Assembly (NCBI RefSeq): GCF_036370855.1
Contig: NC_088101.1
Coordinates: forward strand, 6,889,501-6,953,500
Length of the DNA: 64,000 nucleotides
Direction: 5' to 3'
From: Dromaius novaehollandiae
Taxonomy: Eukaryota > Chordata > Aves > Casuariiformes > Dromaiidae
Below, one piece after another: positions 11,101 to 21,612 of this stretch (positions within the stretch are counted from its first letter, which is position 1; each line of letters opens with the position of its first letter). The position numbers were made by a program, and so were the translations under genes. The notes below the pieces were generated by a model that was not told the DNA's origin, ran no database searches, and saw only the letters and a program-made list of their open reading frames with translations.

Positions 11101-14100
11101 CTGCCGCCCTGGACGGGATGCTGTCGGCCAGGCCCGCGTGTGCTCAGGCAGCGGGCGAGTGGCTGCTCACCTTCCTGGAGACGTGCGGGGGACAGCTATT
11201 CACGGAGGTGAGAGACGCCTTTTCCCGGGGGTTCGGGCCTTCCCGCCTCCGCCGTTGCCGGGCACCTCGTGCAGGTGCCGGGGGCCAAAGTGCCGCCCCT
11301 GGTGCGCAGCGCCGAGGGCTCTGTCGAATCCGAGTGCCGGCCGCCTCATCCCGGGGTTGTTCTTCGTCCGGTGACACTGACCCTGCTGGGCCAAACCCCG
11401 GTGGCTCCCATGACGGAGGCAATTAGAGCTGAGGCACCCAAAGTGCCCAGTTGCTCCCCGGTTCTCGGGCGCAATGCTCAGCCCTCCCGGCCCGGGCCAG
11501 AAGGGGGACAGACGGCACCCGTCTGCCTCCAGAAGAAGAGGGGTTGTGGCAAGTCGTTGGCGTCCCAGGTCCTGCTCTGGGAGGACTATGACGTTGGTGC
11601 TGGGGGTTTCTTCCTCCTGACTGCTGGTGCTGCTTGGGGGTTTTCACACGCTCGCCAGCACGGTGCCCTTCCTTGCTCGTTCTTCCTTGGTCCCCAGCTC
11701 CAGCACTGCCCACGTTTTACTTTGTGCATGGTGCATTTTACGATGCTGGACGGCTATTGTGGGTCCTCGTCATTGTCCCTGAGCCTGGCTGTGCCAGCCC
11801 GCAGCGTGGCGTTCCTCTAGGGACCAGTTGTGGCCCCTTTTTTGGTGATTCCTGCCTGTGGTCCTGAGGCCCCGGTCTCATGCAGTGCCTGCGCGGTCAC
11901 GGCCTCTGCTCCCCTCCTCCGCTTGGGCTCTGCTGCGCTCAGGTCTGGCTCTGGGGCCACAGGCCCAGGGTGGCTCCTCGGTGTCGCCCTCGGTGGGCAG
12001 CAGAGATGTGTCCCCGTGGCGGTCCAGCGTCCCCCCGCAGCTGCGCAGAGCCTTCGGGCTTTAGGGCTGGGTCCTGAGAAATGGTCAGGGAGCAGGAATT
12101 GCTCATGGGCCGAGTGGGGGTTGCCTGGGCTGTGCAGGAGGAGCAAGAGAGGATGGAGACGACGGCTTTTTTGGTCTGCGTTCAGGTGCCAGAAATCCTG
12201 AGCATCATTTACATCCGGATGCCGACCATGCAGCAGGACACCCTCCAACACTTCCTCTTGGAGGCGGTGTCCCTGCTCGCCCTCTACCACCCCGGGGCCG
12301 TCATCGACAGCCTGCTGCAGAAGCAGCTGCCCATGGACAGGTACGTGCACTGCCCCGGCCCCACGGACAGGCAGGAGCCGCCACTGACGGGGCGAGGAGG
12401 AGCCAGCGGAGAAGCCGGGAAAGCCTGAGCGCGGCAAGAGCCGGCGCCCAGAGCCCAGCCCCCCGCCAGCCCCTTGGAGGCCAGGAGAGCGTTTGACGCT
12501 GCCGAGGGCATCACAGGTACCAGAGCCCAGGGGCTCACGGGGGAACTTCTGCTCCCTTGCAGTGACACCGAGGAGCTGTGGAGGGTCCTGGGGGGAAATT
12601 CTTTGTGGACCACTTCCTGCGGGTTCTGATGGAAAAACTGAAGAACTCGGGAAACGACCAACCCAGGACCAGCTCTGCCAAGCCTGAGGCAGACGAGGAG
12701 GAGGCTGCGCTGGAGCCTGTCAAGGTACGTGCACCGGCTTCGTACCTGACTTCCCAAATCACCCTTCAGCCTGAGGGAGCTCCGTGCATGCTGCGAACCT
12801 CCCTGAGCCCCCCGGGCTGGTGCCGTGCTGGGCCCTTGGCAGCGCTGTCAGCCGAGAGCGTTTGCTGCTGCCAGGCTGCAGGGGAGTAAACTGCAGGCAG
12901 TGAAGGTCCCCGAGGCGGGCAGGGCACAGGTGGGAAAAGGCCTTGTTTTCACAGGCGGCTTTTGGTTGCATTTCTCTGCAGATGACCTGGGCCATCTTTG
13001 TGGTGGTGTCAGCGCTGCAGAGCCCGGAGGCTGTGCAGCGCCTGCTCCCGGAGCTGCTGCTGGTGCTGCTGAAGCAGATCAGCGCCACAGTGGGCAAGGA
13101 GATGCCATCTTCCCCACTCAGCACCCGGGGAAAGCTGTTCCTGAAGGGCCACGCGAGCGATGACAATCCTTGCAGGTAGGAGCCAGAGGACAGAGATGCA
13201 GGGAAAGCTGCAAACTTTTGGTCTCTGTTTGGCGTGTTTGTGAGCCGACGGTCCCTAGGGTCCCTAGGCCAGGTTTCTTAGAGCTTGTCAGCCTTCAGGG
13301 TTGTGAGATGTCATTTCAGGGGTGTTTGCAGCTCCCTCGGTGAGGCTGAGCACGAGTGAGCGAAGGCCTCGCAGGCGGCAGCGTTTCCTTCGCCTGTTGC
13401 TGTGACTGAGGCCTCGCTGCTCTCTTCTCGCCCAGGCTTTCCCTGGAGACCCTGGAGGTGGTGCTGCGCACGTGCCTCGATGGGAAATGGCTGTGGCTGC
13501 TGCGGAAGCAGGGCGCCTGGGCTGCCCTGGAAGACCCCCGGGCTCACCACGACGGCGTCTGCCTGCTGACCGGGTGAGAGCCCGAGGAGGCGCCTCGCTG
13601 CTCCGGGGTGGCCGTGACCCAGGAGGGGCTGGCGGGACCCTTCCCCCGGGCCTGGGCGTCTCAGAGGTGCCGAGCAGAGCCCGCGTGGGAGCGGGGGGAC
13701 CTCGGGGGCCCGAGGCCGGGTGCCGCCCTGTGTAACCGCACGTCGCCTGCCTGTGCTCTGTGCGCAGGGTGCTGCTCCGCCCCGGGACCATCTCGCTGCC
13801 CCTGGTGCTGGTGCTGACCCAGTGGCTGGACGCCCCCTCGGCCAACCTGCGGGACATGGCCGCGGCTGTCTTTGCGGAGGTGAGGGAGAAGGTGGGAGAG
13901 GGAGGTTTAGGAGGGCTTTTCTCAGGATGCCAGCAAGAAGGTGCCGGCAGAAGGTGTCACATTCCCGGCGGGAGCAGATTCCCCCCTCATAGCAGGTCTC
14001 TCAGGAGCTGCCCTTCCCTGGCCCCTGCCCAGCCCCCACCCACCCATGAGCACCCCCGGGCACAGGGCAGCGCTGCCCTCAGCCTGGCCAAAGCCGCAGC

Positions 14101-16318
14101 CTGGGCCGGGCCCCAAGGAAAGCTGCTGGGCATGGGGGCGGTCAGCTGGGGCTGGTGGGGCTTCCTCGTGCGGAGCCCGGGGCGGCTGCTGTTCCCGGGC
14201 CTGGTCTGCATCCGTCTCTGGGTGCCGACGGCCGGGTTGCTGTGCTGCAGCTGATGAAGGAGCCGGCGCTGCAGGAGTGGAGGTGCCTTCAGCCCATCGC
14301 GAGGGCCTTGGTGGAGAAGCTGCAGGACTCGAGCAGCACCGTGCGGCAGATGGCAGCACGCGGCCTGGGCAACCTGGTCAGCAGAGCACCGGAGAAGGTG
14401 AGAGAGGCTTTGCTCCCCATGAAACGCAGCCCCTGCGTGACCGGAGAGATGCCGGTGGAGAGCTGTGGGGGGATTAGAGAGAGTGGGCAGAGCAGCAGAG
14501 GCAGCTGCGAGTCTTTGCCCCGAGGGCGCTCTGTTCTGGGGCATCAGCCTGGCTGCAGAGGGGACTGAGGTGCCGACGGGCCCCTCGGGCTGCGATGTGC
14601 TCGGGGGCTGCTTCTGAGAGCTTCAGCCCCTGGAGGCGACGGGGAAGAGGAGCGGTTAGAAGCAGGACTAGCGGGAGGCTCACGTGTGTGTCATGCTCGG
14701 CAGCTGCGAAAGCACAAGGGAGCCGTGCTGGAGGCGCTGCGGAGGGGCCTGGAGGACGTGGCCGCGGCGGAGGTGGTGTCAGAGAGCCTGCTGGCGCTGG
14801 CGAAGGTGGTGACGGAGCTGAAGGGGAAGGCTGTGGGCTCCACCTTCAGAGACATCGCCAGGGCCACCAAGGGGTTCTTCGATGCTGTGAGTGAGCGGTG
14901 TTGTCTGACACCTGCTTGAAGGGTCCCTCGCGGGCTCATCCGAGAGGGGTGGCGTGGGCAGGGGCCGCTGCGGATTGGGAGGGTTCGGGGAAGACGCTTC
15001 TCCCTGGGGAAGGTGGGGGAGCTACTGTTTGTGACCCCTGTGGGGGTCCTTTCTCCGGGCATTGTGCTCGACTGGCAGCGCCCAGGTGTTGCAGAAACAG
15101 CTGTACGCGGCGTCCCAGTCGCCCACCTGAGGGCTGGGGTTTCTGGGTTGCAGGAGCAGGCGTCGCTGCGCTCGGCGGCCTTCACCCTGTACGGGGTGCT
15201 GGCCGCCTCTGCCACGAGGAGGTGGAGGTCTTTCTTCACGGAGGAGCTAGGAAGCACGTGGGCCAGCCTCGTCCTGCACCTCCGGGACCCCGACCCGGGA
15301 GCCTCCATGGTAAGAGCCCCGGGGGGGGGGGGGGGGAGCAAGAAGCGAAGCCAGGCAGCAGCCGCAGGGACATTGCTGCCGTTGCCGCCTGCTCAGCAGC
15401 TGCAGGGTCTCTGCAGAGCCTCCCCGAAAGCATCCCCGCGCAGTCGCCCCTGCGCTGCCCAGGGTAGCGACTCCAGCACCCCAGCTCACCTCTCTTTGGC
15501 AGGCGTGCCAGGGCGCCCTGCGGCTGTGCGCCCCGTTTTTGGGGCTGCGGAGGGTGCGGCAGGGCCTCGCCGTCAACACCCGGCTGAGCGCGGCCGAGCT
15601 GCTGGGCGACGTCTGCAGCCAGCTGGTGAGGAGCTGCACGCCCGGGCGCGATGGGGCTGCGGGGCCCTCGCCGGCCCCGGGAGAGGGAGGGAGCGGGTGA
15701 CACGCCGAGGGCGGCGGGGTCGTTTTGCGGCCGAGAAGGACAGCGTGTCCCGCGTTCCCCCAGGCCCAGGAGAGCCCCGAGCACCAGGAGATGCTGTACG
15801 TCGCTGCCAGGCACTGCTTCCTCGTGAGCTGCGGGGACCTGCAGGCTGCGGCCCTCGACGTCACCGGTGAGTCGGAGCGGGCGCTCTCTGCGGCTGCTCC
15901 CCCCACGCCGCCGCTGTCCCCGTCTGCCCGGGCTGGGGTTCCCAGGGGCACTCTGATGTCGGTGTGTCGCCCTGATGTCGGTGTGTTGCTCTGTACGCGC
16001 AGGGGTCCTCGTGGAGCATGTGGGCATCGAGTGGCTGACGCGGGAGGAAGCGATGCCGCTCTCAGCAAGTAGGTGACGGGGCCCTGGCGCCCCGGGCCTG
16101 GGGGTTTGGTGGAGTTTGGGCCCCGGCATGGCGGCGGCCGCGGGGCAGCATCGCCCTGCCGGGGAGGCTGGGCTGGTGCCGGGTGCGGCCCTGACGCCAT
16201 GGCCGGTGCCGTTGCAGCTCTGCGGGTGCTGCGGAAAGACAGGGACCCGCGGGTGCAGCAGGCGGCCGCTCGGCTCCTCCGGGACACCGGCCTCGAGCAG
16301 CCCCCGCGGTGGCGCTGA
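2101..16318 (+). pseudogene. MROH: MROH family HEAT-repeat gene, copy 1, frameshifted in exon 25; 35 exons recognised
   Basis: Exons: 2101-2223, 2669-2834, 3255-3353, 3804-3955, 4154-4297, 4632-4724, 5001-5070, 5163-5276, 5733-5806, 6084-6203, 6804-6911, 7101-7260, 7400-7440, 7731-7866, 8460-8512, 8788-8895, 9055-9174, 9379-9501, 9683-9835, 10081-10107, 10366-10489, 10638-10747, 11055-11207, 12186-12340, 12563-12724, 12982-13175, 13436-13573, 13768-13879, 14251-14397, 14704-14886, 15154-15309, 15503-15625, 15764-15866, 16003-16068, 16218-16318. All have AG/GT borders and phases join. Family hallmarks include CVPFVGMTLFALRTML, FLYKAVGVSLAAC, ALVLAYGQIAL and a C-terminal HEAT segment (VLRKDRDPRVQQAAARLL). 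Exon 25 has six Gs where copy 2 has seven. The shifted frame stops at 12627-12629, losing about one third of the protein. MROH proteins are alpha-helical repeat proteins of unclear role; the subfamily is undecided. The 5' end is unknown: ERV lies just upstream. An upstream in-frame extension to 2009 after another AG is possible. Confidence 0.88.
12563..12724 (+). other. MROH: Exon 25 of MROH copy 1 with one-base deletion
   Basis: Exon 24 ends in phase 2, so this exon should be 163 bp to restore phase 0 for exon 26, as in copy 2. Here it is 162 bp because the G run at 12590-12595 has six Gs instead of seven. Translation shifts after about ten residues and stops at TGA 12627-12629. Splice sites on both sides are intact. 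Homopolymer miscalling is a possible cause. Confidence 0.85.
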
Positions 16319-16324
16319 AATAAA
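16319..16324 (+). terminator. Polyadenylation signal directly abutting the MROH copy 1 stop codon
   Basis: AATAAA begins on the base after the TGA stop (16316-16318). The 3' UTR would then be only a few tens of bases. The same arrangement occurs in copy 2. Confidence 0.8.
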
Positions 16325-17293
16325 CCTCGCCGGGAACCTGCCGCAGCAGCGGGGGTGTTTCTGCGCCGGGGCCTGGGAGTCGCTTTGCTCCCCACTGCCC
16401 CCCTTGGCCACCGGGTCCCTGGGGCTCTGGCCAGGGCTGCTGTCCTGGGGCTGAAGGGGGCGTGGCCAGAGCTGGGGTGGGGCAGGGCTGAAGGCTGGGG
16501 CAGGGCCGGAACCAGGGGCAGGGCAAGGCTGCAGGTGAGGTGGGGCAGGGCCAGGCCAGGGGCGGAGCAGAACTGTGAGGTGGGTGGGGCCAGTGCCAGG
16601 GGCAGGGTGGAGCGAGGTGGGGTGGAGCCACGGGAGGGGTGGGGCCAGAGCAGTGGGCAGGGCCAGATCCAGTGTGGGGTGGAGCTGTGGGCAGGGACAG
16701 GGGTAGGGCAGTCCCAGGTGGCCCCTTCCTGGCACCTGTGCAGCTGCTCTGGCCCCCAGACCCGCGGGCGGGCAGTGGCGGTGGGCGGTGGCAGCGCTGG
16801 GTGTCCAGGACCCCCGGGCAGCCCCCTCCCCGGTGCTCCCGCTTGCCGCAGCCTGGAGTCTGGGCCGTGGGCAGGGCGGGGCGGGGGGCTCTGCCCGCCT
16901 GGGCTAGGCGGCACGGGGTAGGAGGCAGCTGCGGGCCTGGCCCGGTGCCGACAGGGCCCAGGCCCCGTGGTGGGGGAGCAGCCACGCTCAGCCAGGTTTG
17001 GGCTGCGGGGCTGGTGGGGGCCAGCGTGGTGCAGTAAAGGCCGAGGGACCGGAGCCCAGCGCCCGCCCAGCCCGGGCTGCCCAGCGCCGCGGGGCTGGGC
17101 CCTGCCTGCAGGGAGCGGAGGGTCCCCCTGGCCCAGGGGCCTGGCTAACACCCCCTGGTGCCGGGAGGGGAGGGCTGGTGCCTGGTGCCTGTGAAAGGGG
17201 CTCGGGGCACTGCTGTGGGGCTGGAATTGGGGGTGGTGCAGGGCTGGGAGGGGAGGGTGAAGGGGCAGTTTGGGGGGCTCAGTCTCCACTTCA
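16325..17293. repeat. G-rich degenerate tandem repeat in MROH 3' flank, copy 1
   Basis: There is no gene in this stretch. From about 16440 to 16730 variants of GGGGCAGGGCCAG recur at short, irregular spacing (GGGGCAGGGC, GGTGGGGCCAG and similar), a degenerate minisatellite with strong G asymmetry. The rest is GC-rich non-coding sequence. Long open frames here reflect composition and are not supported as genes. Confidence 0.6.
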
Positions 17294-17416
17294 GAGCCCC
17301 CAAATGAGCCCCCGGGGCCTGTCTGGGAGCACCAGAAACGCAGTGCTTAGCCTCCATCTCCAAGTCCTGCATTTCTGGTGCTCCCAGACAGGCCCCGGGG
17401 GCTCATTTGGGGGCTC
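17294..17416. repeat. Perfect 45-bp inverted repeat with 33-nt spacer
   Basis: The left arm 17294-17338 is the exact reverse complement of the right arm 17372-17416, with a spacer of 17339-17371. The arms include GAGCCCCCAAATGAGCCCCC and its complement. The structure could extrude as a long hairpin. It recurs in copy 2 at 62350-62471 with one base missing from the left arm, and only its right arm is present at 33497-33541. Confidence 0.9.
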
Positions 17417-17569
17417 CAAAATGGAGGCTCATCCTGTGAGTCTGGGGCTCAAGCCCAGGCTGCTGGGACTGGTCTCAGAGCTCAGAAAGGGGGCTTAGTC
17501 CTGGGTTTGGGTGCTGAAAAACAGGTTGAGGGAGCTATATTGGGCCTTCGGCCCCTGCACCCCTCCGGC

Positions 17570-20500
17570 ACCTAAGCCCCTTCCGCCCTTCCGCCACTTC
17601 GGCCCCTTCCGCGCCCTCCGCCCCTCGCCCTCCGCCCCGCCGCCCCGCCGCCCTCCCGCCCTCCGCCTCTCCGCCTTCCGCCTCTCCGCCTTCCGCCCTC
17701 CGCCCCTCCGCCCCTCCGCCCCTCCGCCCCTCCGCCCCTCCGCCCCTCCGCCCCTCCGCCTTCCGCCCCTCCGCCTTCCGCCTTCCCGCCCTCCGCCCCT
17801 CTGCTATCCGCCTCTATGCCCTCCCGTCCTCCCCCCCTCCGCCCTCCCGCCCTCTGGCCCTCCGCCTTCCGCCCCTCCGCCCCCCGCCCCTCCGCCCTCC
17901 GCCCTTCCGCCCCTCCACCCTCCGCCCCTCCGCCCGACCGCCCCTCCACCCTCCGCCCTTCCGCCCTCCGTCCCTCTGCCCTTCCGCCCTCCGTCCCTCC
18001 GCCCTCCGCCCTTCCGCCCCTCCGCCTTCCGCCCCTCCGCCCTGCGCCCCTCCGCCCCTCCGCTTTCCGCCCCTCCGCCCTCCGCACTTCCGCACTCCGC
18101 CCTCCCACCCTTCCGCCCTCCGTCCCTCCGTCCCTCCGTCCCTCCGCCCTTCCGCCCCTCCGCCCCCCGCCTTCCGCCCTTCCGCCCTCCGCACTCTGCC
18201 CTCCGCCCCTCCGCCCCTCCGCCCTCCCGCCCTCCGCCCTTCCGCCCCTCCGGCCTCCGCCCTTCCGCCCTCCGCCCCTCCGCCCTCCGCCCTTCCACCC
18301 TCCGCCCCTCCGCCCTTCCGCCTTCCGCCCCTCTGCCCCACGCCCCTCCGCCCTCCGCCCCTCCGCCCCTCCGCCCTCCGCCCTTCCGCCCCTCCGCCCT
18401 TCCGCCTTCCGCCCTCCGCCCTCCCGCCCCTCCGTCCTCCGCCTTCCCGCCCTCCGCCCCTCTGCTATCCGCCCTCTGCCCCTCCGCCTTCCGCCTTCCG
18501 CCCTCGGCCCCTCCGCCCTTCCGCCCCCGCCCCTCCGCCCTCCGCCCTCCCGCCCCCCGCCCTTCTGCCATCCGCCCGACCGCCCCTCCGCCCTCCACCC
18601 TTCCGCCCCGCCGCCCTCCGCCCCTCCGCCCTCCGCCCCTCCGCCCTTCCGCCCCACCCCCCTCCGCCCTGCCCCACCCCCCTCCGCCCTCCGCCCCTCC
18701 CCCCACCGCCCTTCTGCCCCTCCGCACTCCGCCCCTCCGCCCTCCGCCCTTCCGCCCTCCACCCTCCGCCCTCCGCCCCTCCGCCCTTCGGCCCTCCGCC
18801 CTTAGCCCCTCCGCCCCTCCGCCCTTCCACCCCTCCGCCCTCCGCCCCTCCGCCCTTCCGTCCTCCGCCCCACGCCCCTCCGCCCCTCCGCCCTCCGCCC
18901 TTCCGCCTTCCGCCCTCCCGTCCTCCGCCCTCCGCCCTTCCGCCCTCCGCCCCTCCGCCCTCCCCCCTCCGCCCTCCGCCCCTCCGCTTTCCGCCCCTCC
19001 GCCTTCCACCCCTCCGCCCTCCGCCCTCCGCACTTCCGCACTCCGCCCTCCCGCCCCTCCGCCCTCCGCACTTCCGCCCTTCCGCCCTCCGCCCTCCGCA
19101 CTCTGTCCTCCACCCTCCGCACTCTGTCCTCCACCCTTCCGCCCTTCCGCCCTTCCGCCCTCCGCCCTTCCGCCCCTCCGTCCTCCGCCCTCCTGCCCTC
19201 CGCCCCCCGCCCCTCCGCCTTCCGCCCCTCCGCCCTCCGCCCTCCGCACTTCCGCACTCCGCCCCTCCGCCCTCCGCCCTTCCGCCCCTCCGCCATCCGC
19301 CCCTCCGCCCTCCGCCCTTCCGCCCTCCGTCCCTCCGCCCCTCCGCCTTCCGCCCCTCCGCCTTCCGCCCTCCGCACTTCTGCACTCCGCCCCTCCGCTT
19401 TCCGCCCTTCCGCCCCTCCGCTTTCCGCCCTTCCGTCCCTCCGCCCTCCGCCCTCCGCACTTCCGCCCTCCGCACTCCGCCCCTCCGCTTTCCGCCCCTC
19501 CGCCCTCCGCCTCTCCGCCCTCCCGCCCTCCGCCTCTCCGCCCTCCCGCCCTCCGCCCTTCCGCCCTCCGCCTGACCACTCCTCCGCCCTCCGCCCTTCC
19601 GCCCTCCGCCCCTCCGCCCTCCACCCTTCCGCCTTCCGCCCGCCGCCCTTCCGCCTCTCTGCCCTCCCGCCCTCCGTCCCTCCGCCCTTCCGCCCCCCGC
19701 CCGACCGCCCTCCGCCTGATCGCTCCTCCGCCCTCCGCCCTTCCGTCCTCCGCCCTTCCGCCCTCCGCCCCACCGCCCTCCGCCCTTCCGCCCTCCGCCC
19801 GACCGCCCCTCCGCCCTCCGCCCATCCACCCTTCCGCCTTCCGCCCTCCCGCCCTCCGCCCCTCCGCCTTCCGCCCTCCCGCCCTCCGCCCCTCCGCCTT
19901 CCGCCCTCCGCCCCCCGCCCTCCCGCTATCCGCCCCTCTCCCCCTGCCTTTCTGCCCTCCGCCCTCCAGCCCTTCGCCCTCCGGCCCTCCGCCCTCCGCC
20001 CTCCCGCCCCTCCGCCCACCACCCCTCCGCCCTCCGCCCTCCCGCCCCTCCGCCCTCCGGCCCTCCGCCTCTCCGCCCTCCGCCCTTCCGCCCTCCGCCC
20101 CTCCGCCCTTCCGCCTTCCGCCCTCCCCCCCTCCGCCCCTCCGCCCTCTGCCCCTCCGCCCTCCGCACTCCGCCCCTCCACCCTTCCACCCTTCCACCCT
20201 CCCCCCCTCCGCCCCTCCGCCCTCCGCCCCTCCGCCCTCCGCCCTTCCGCCCTCCGCCCCTCCGCCATTCGCCCTCAGGCCCTCCGCCCTTCCGCCCCTC
20301 CGCCCCTCCGCCCTCCGCCCCTCCGCCCTCCGCCCCTCCGCCCTCCACCCTTCCGCCCTCTGCCCTCCACCCTCCGCCCTTCCGCCTTCCGCCCCTCCGC
20401 CCCTCCGCCTTCCGCCCCTCCGCCCTCAGGCCCTCCGCACTTCCGCACTCCGCCCTCCCGCCCTCCCGCTATCCACCCCCCTCCCCCTGCCTTTCTGCCC

Positions 20501-21612
20501 TTCCGCCCGGCCGCCCTCCGCCCACCGCCCCTCCGCCTTCCGCCCTCCGCCCCTCCGCTCTCCGCCCTCCCGCCCATTCGCACTCCGCCCCTCCGCCCTC
20601 CGCCCTTCCGCCCTCCGCCCTCCGCCCTTCCACCCTCCGCCCTTCCGCCTTCCGCCCCTCCGCCCCTCCGCCTTCCGCCCCTCCGCCCTCAGGCCCTCCG
20701 CACTTCCGCACTCCGCCCTCCCGCCCTCCCGCTATCCACCCCCCTCCCCCTGCCTTTCTGCCCTTCCGCCCGGCCGCCCTCCGCCCCTCCGCTCTCCGCC
20801 CTCCCGCCCATTCGCACTCCGCCCCTCCGCCCTCCGCCCTTCCGCCCTCCGCCCTTCCACCCTCCCGCCCTCCCGCCCTCCGCCCTCCGTGCCTCCACCC
20901 TCCGCCCTTCCGCCCCTCCGCTTTCCGCCCCTCCGCCTTCCGCCCCTCCGCCCTCCGCACTTCCGCCCCTCCTCCCTCCGCCCTTCCACCCTTCCGCCCC
21001 TCTGCCCACCGCCCTTCCGCCCTTCCACCCTCCGCCCTCCACCCTTCCGCCCCTTCGCCTTCCGCCCCTCCGCCCTTCCGCACTCCGCCCCTCCACCCTC
21101 CGCCCTCCCGCCTTCCGCCCCTCCGCCTTCCGCCCCTCCGCACTTCCGCCCTCCGCCCCCGGCACTCCGCCCCTCTGCCTCTTCGCCCTTCCACCCTTCC
21201 GCCCTCCGCCCTTCCGCCCTCCGCCCCTCCGCACTCCGCCCCTCCCGCCCTCCACCCCTCCGCCACTTCCCCCCCCGCCCTTCCGCCCCTCATCCCTCCG
21301 CTCCTCCGCCCCTTCCTCTCCTCCGCCATTTGGCCCTTCTGCCCTTTCCGCCCCTTCTGCCCCTTGCACCCCTCCGCCCTTCGGCCCCTCCGCCCTCCCG
21401 CCTCTCCATCCCTATGCCCTTCCACTCCTCCGCCCTCCGCTCTCCAACCATCCGCCCTCCAACCTTCCGCCCTCCGCCCTTCTTCCCTTCTGCCCTTCCA
21501 CGCTCTGCCCCTCCGCCCTCCTGCCTCTCCGCCCGTTCCACCGTTTCCGCCCTTCCGCCCCTCCAGCCTTCCGCCTCTTCTGCCCCTTCCTCCCTGCCTC
21601 TCCTTCCGCCCC
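17570..21612. repeat. Pyrimidine-rich 8-9 bp minisatellite, about 4 kb
   Basis: This is a tandem array of 8-9 bp variants of CCGCCCTC, CCGCCCCTC and CCGCCCTTC, nearly all C and T on the plus strand. The minus strand is therefore a polypurine GGGCGG-bearing tract. If units average about 9 bp there are roughly 450. Almost every unit contains CCGCCC, the reverse complement of the GC-box core bound by Sp/KLF proteins, and the purine strand has runs of three or more Gs suited to quadruplex formation. Long open frames on both strands occur because the unit rarely makes stop codons. They are low-complexity and not supported as genes. Confidence 0.9.
20385..20880. repeat. Higher-order duplication of about 263 bp inside the minisatellite
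   Basis: A distinctive stretch containing CCGCTATCCACCCCCCTCCC and CTGCCTTTCTGCCCTTCCG occurs near 20465 and again near 20728, about 263 bp apart. It has shared flanks on both sides and roughly a 31-bp deletion in the second copy. Related CTATCC variants occur near 17810, 18465 and 19925. Confidence 0.7.
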
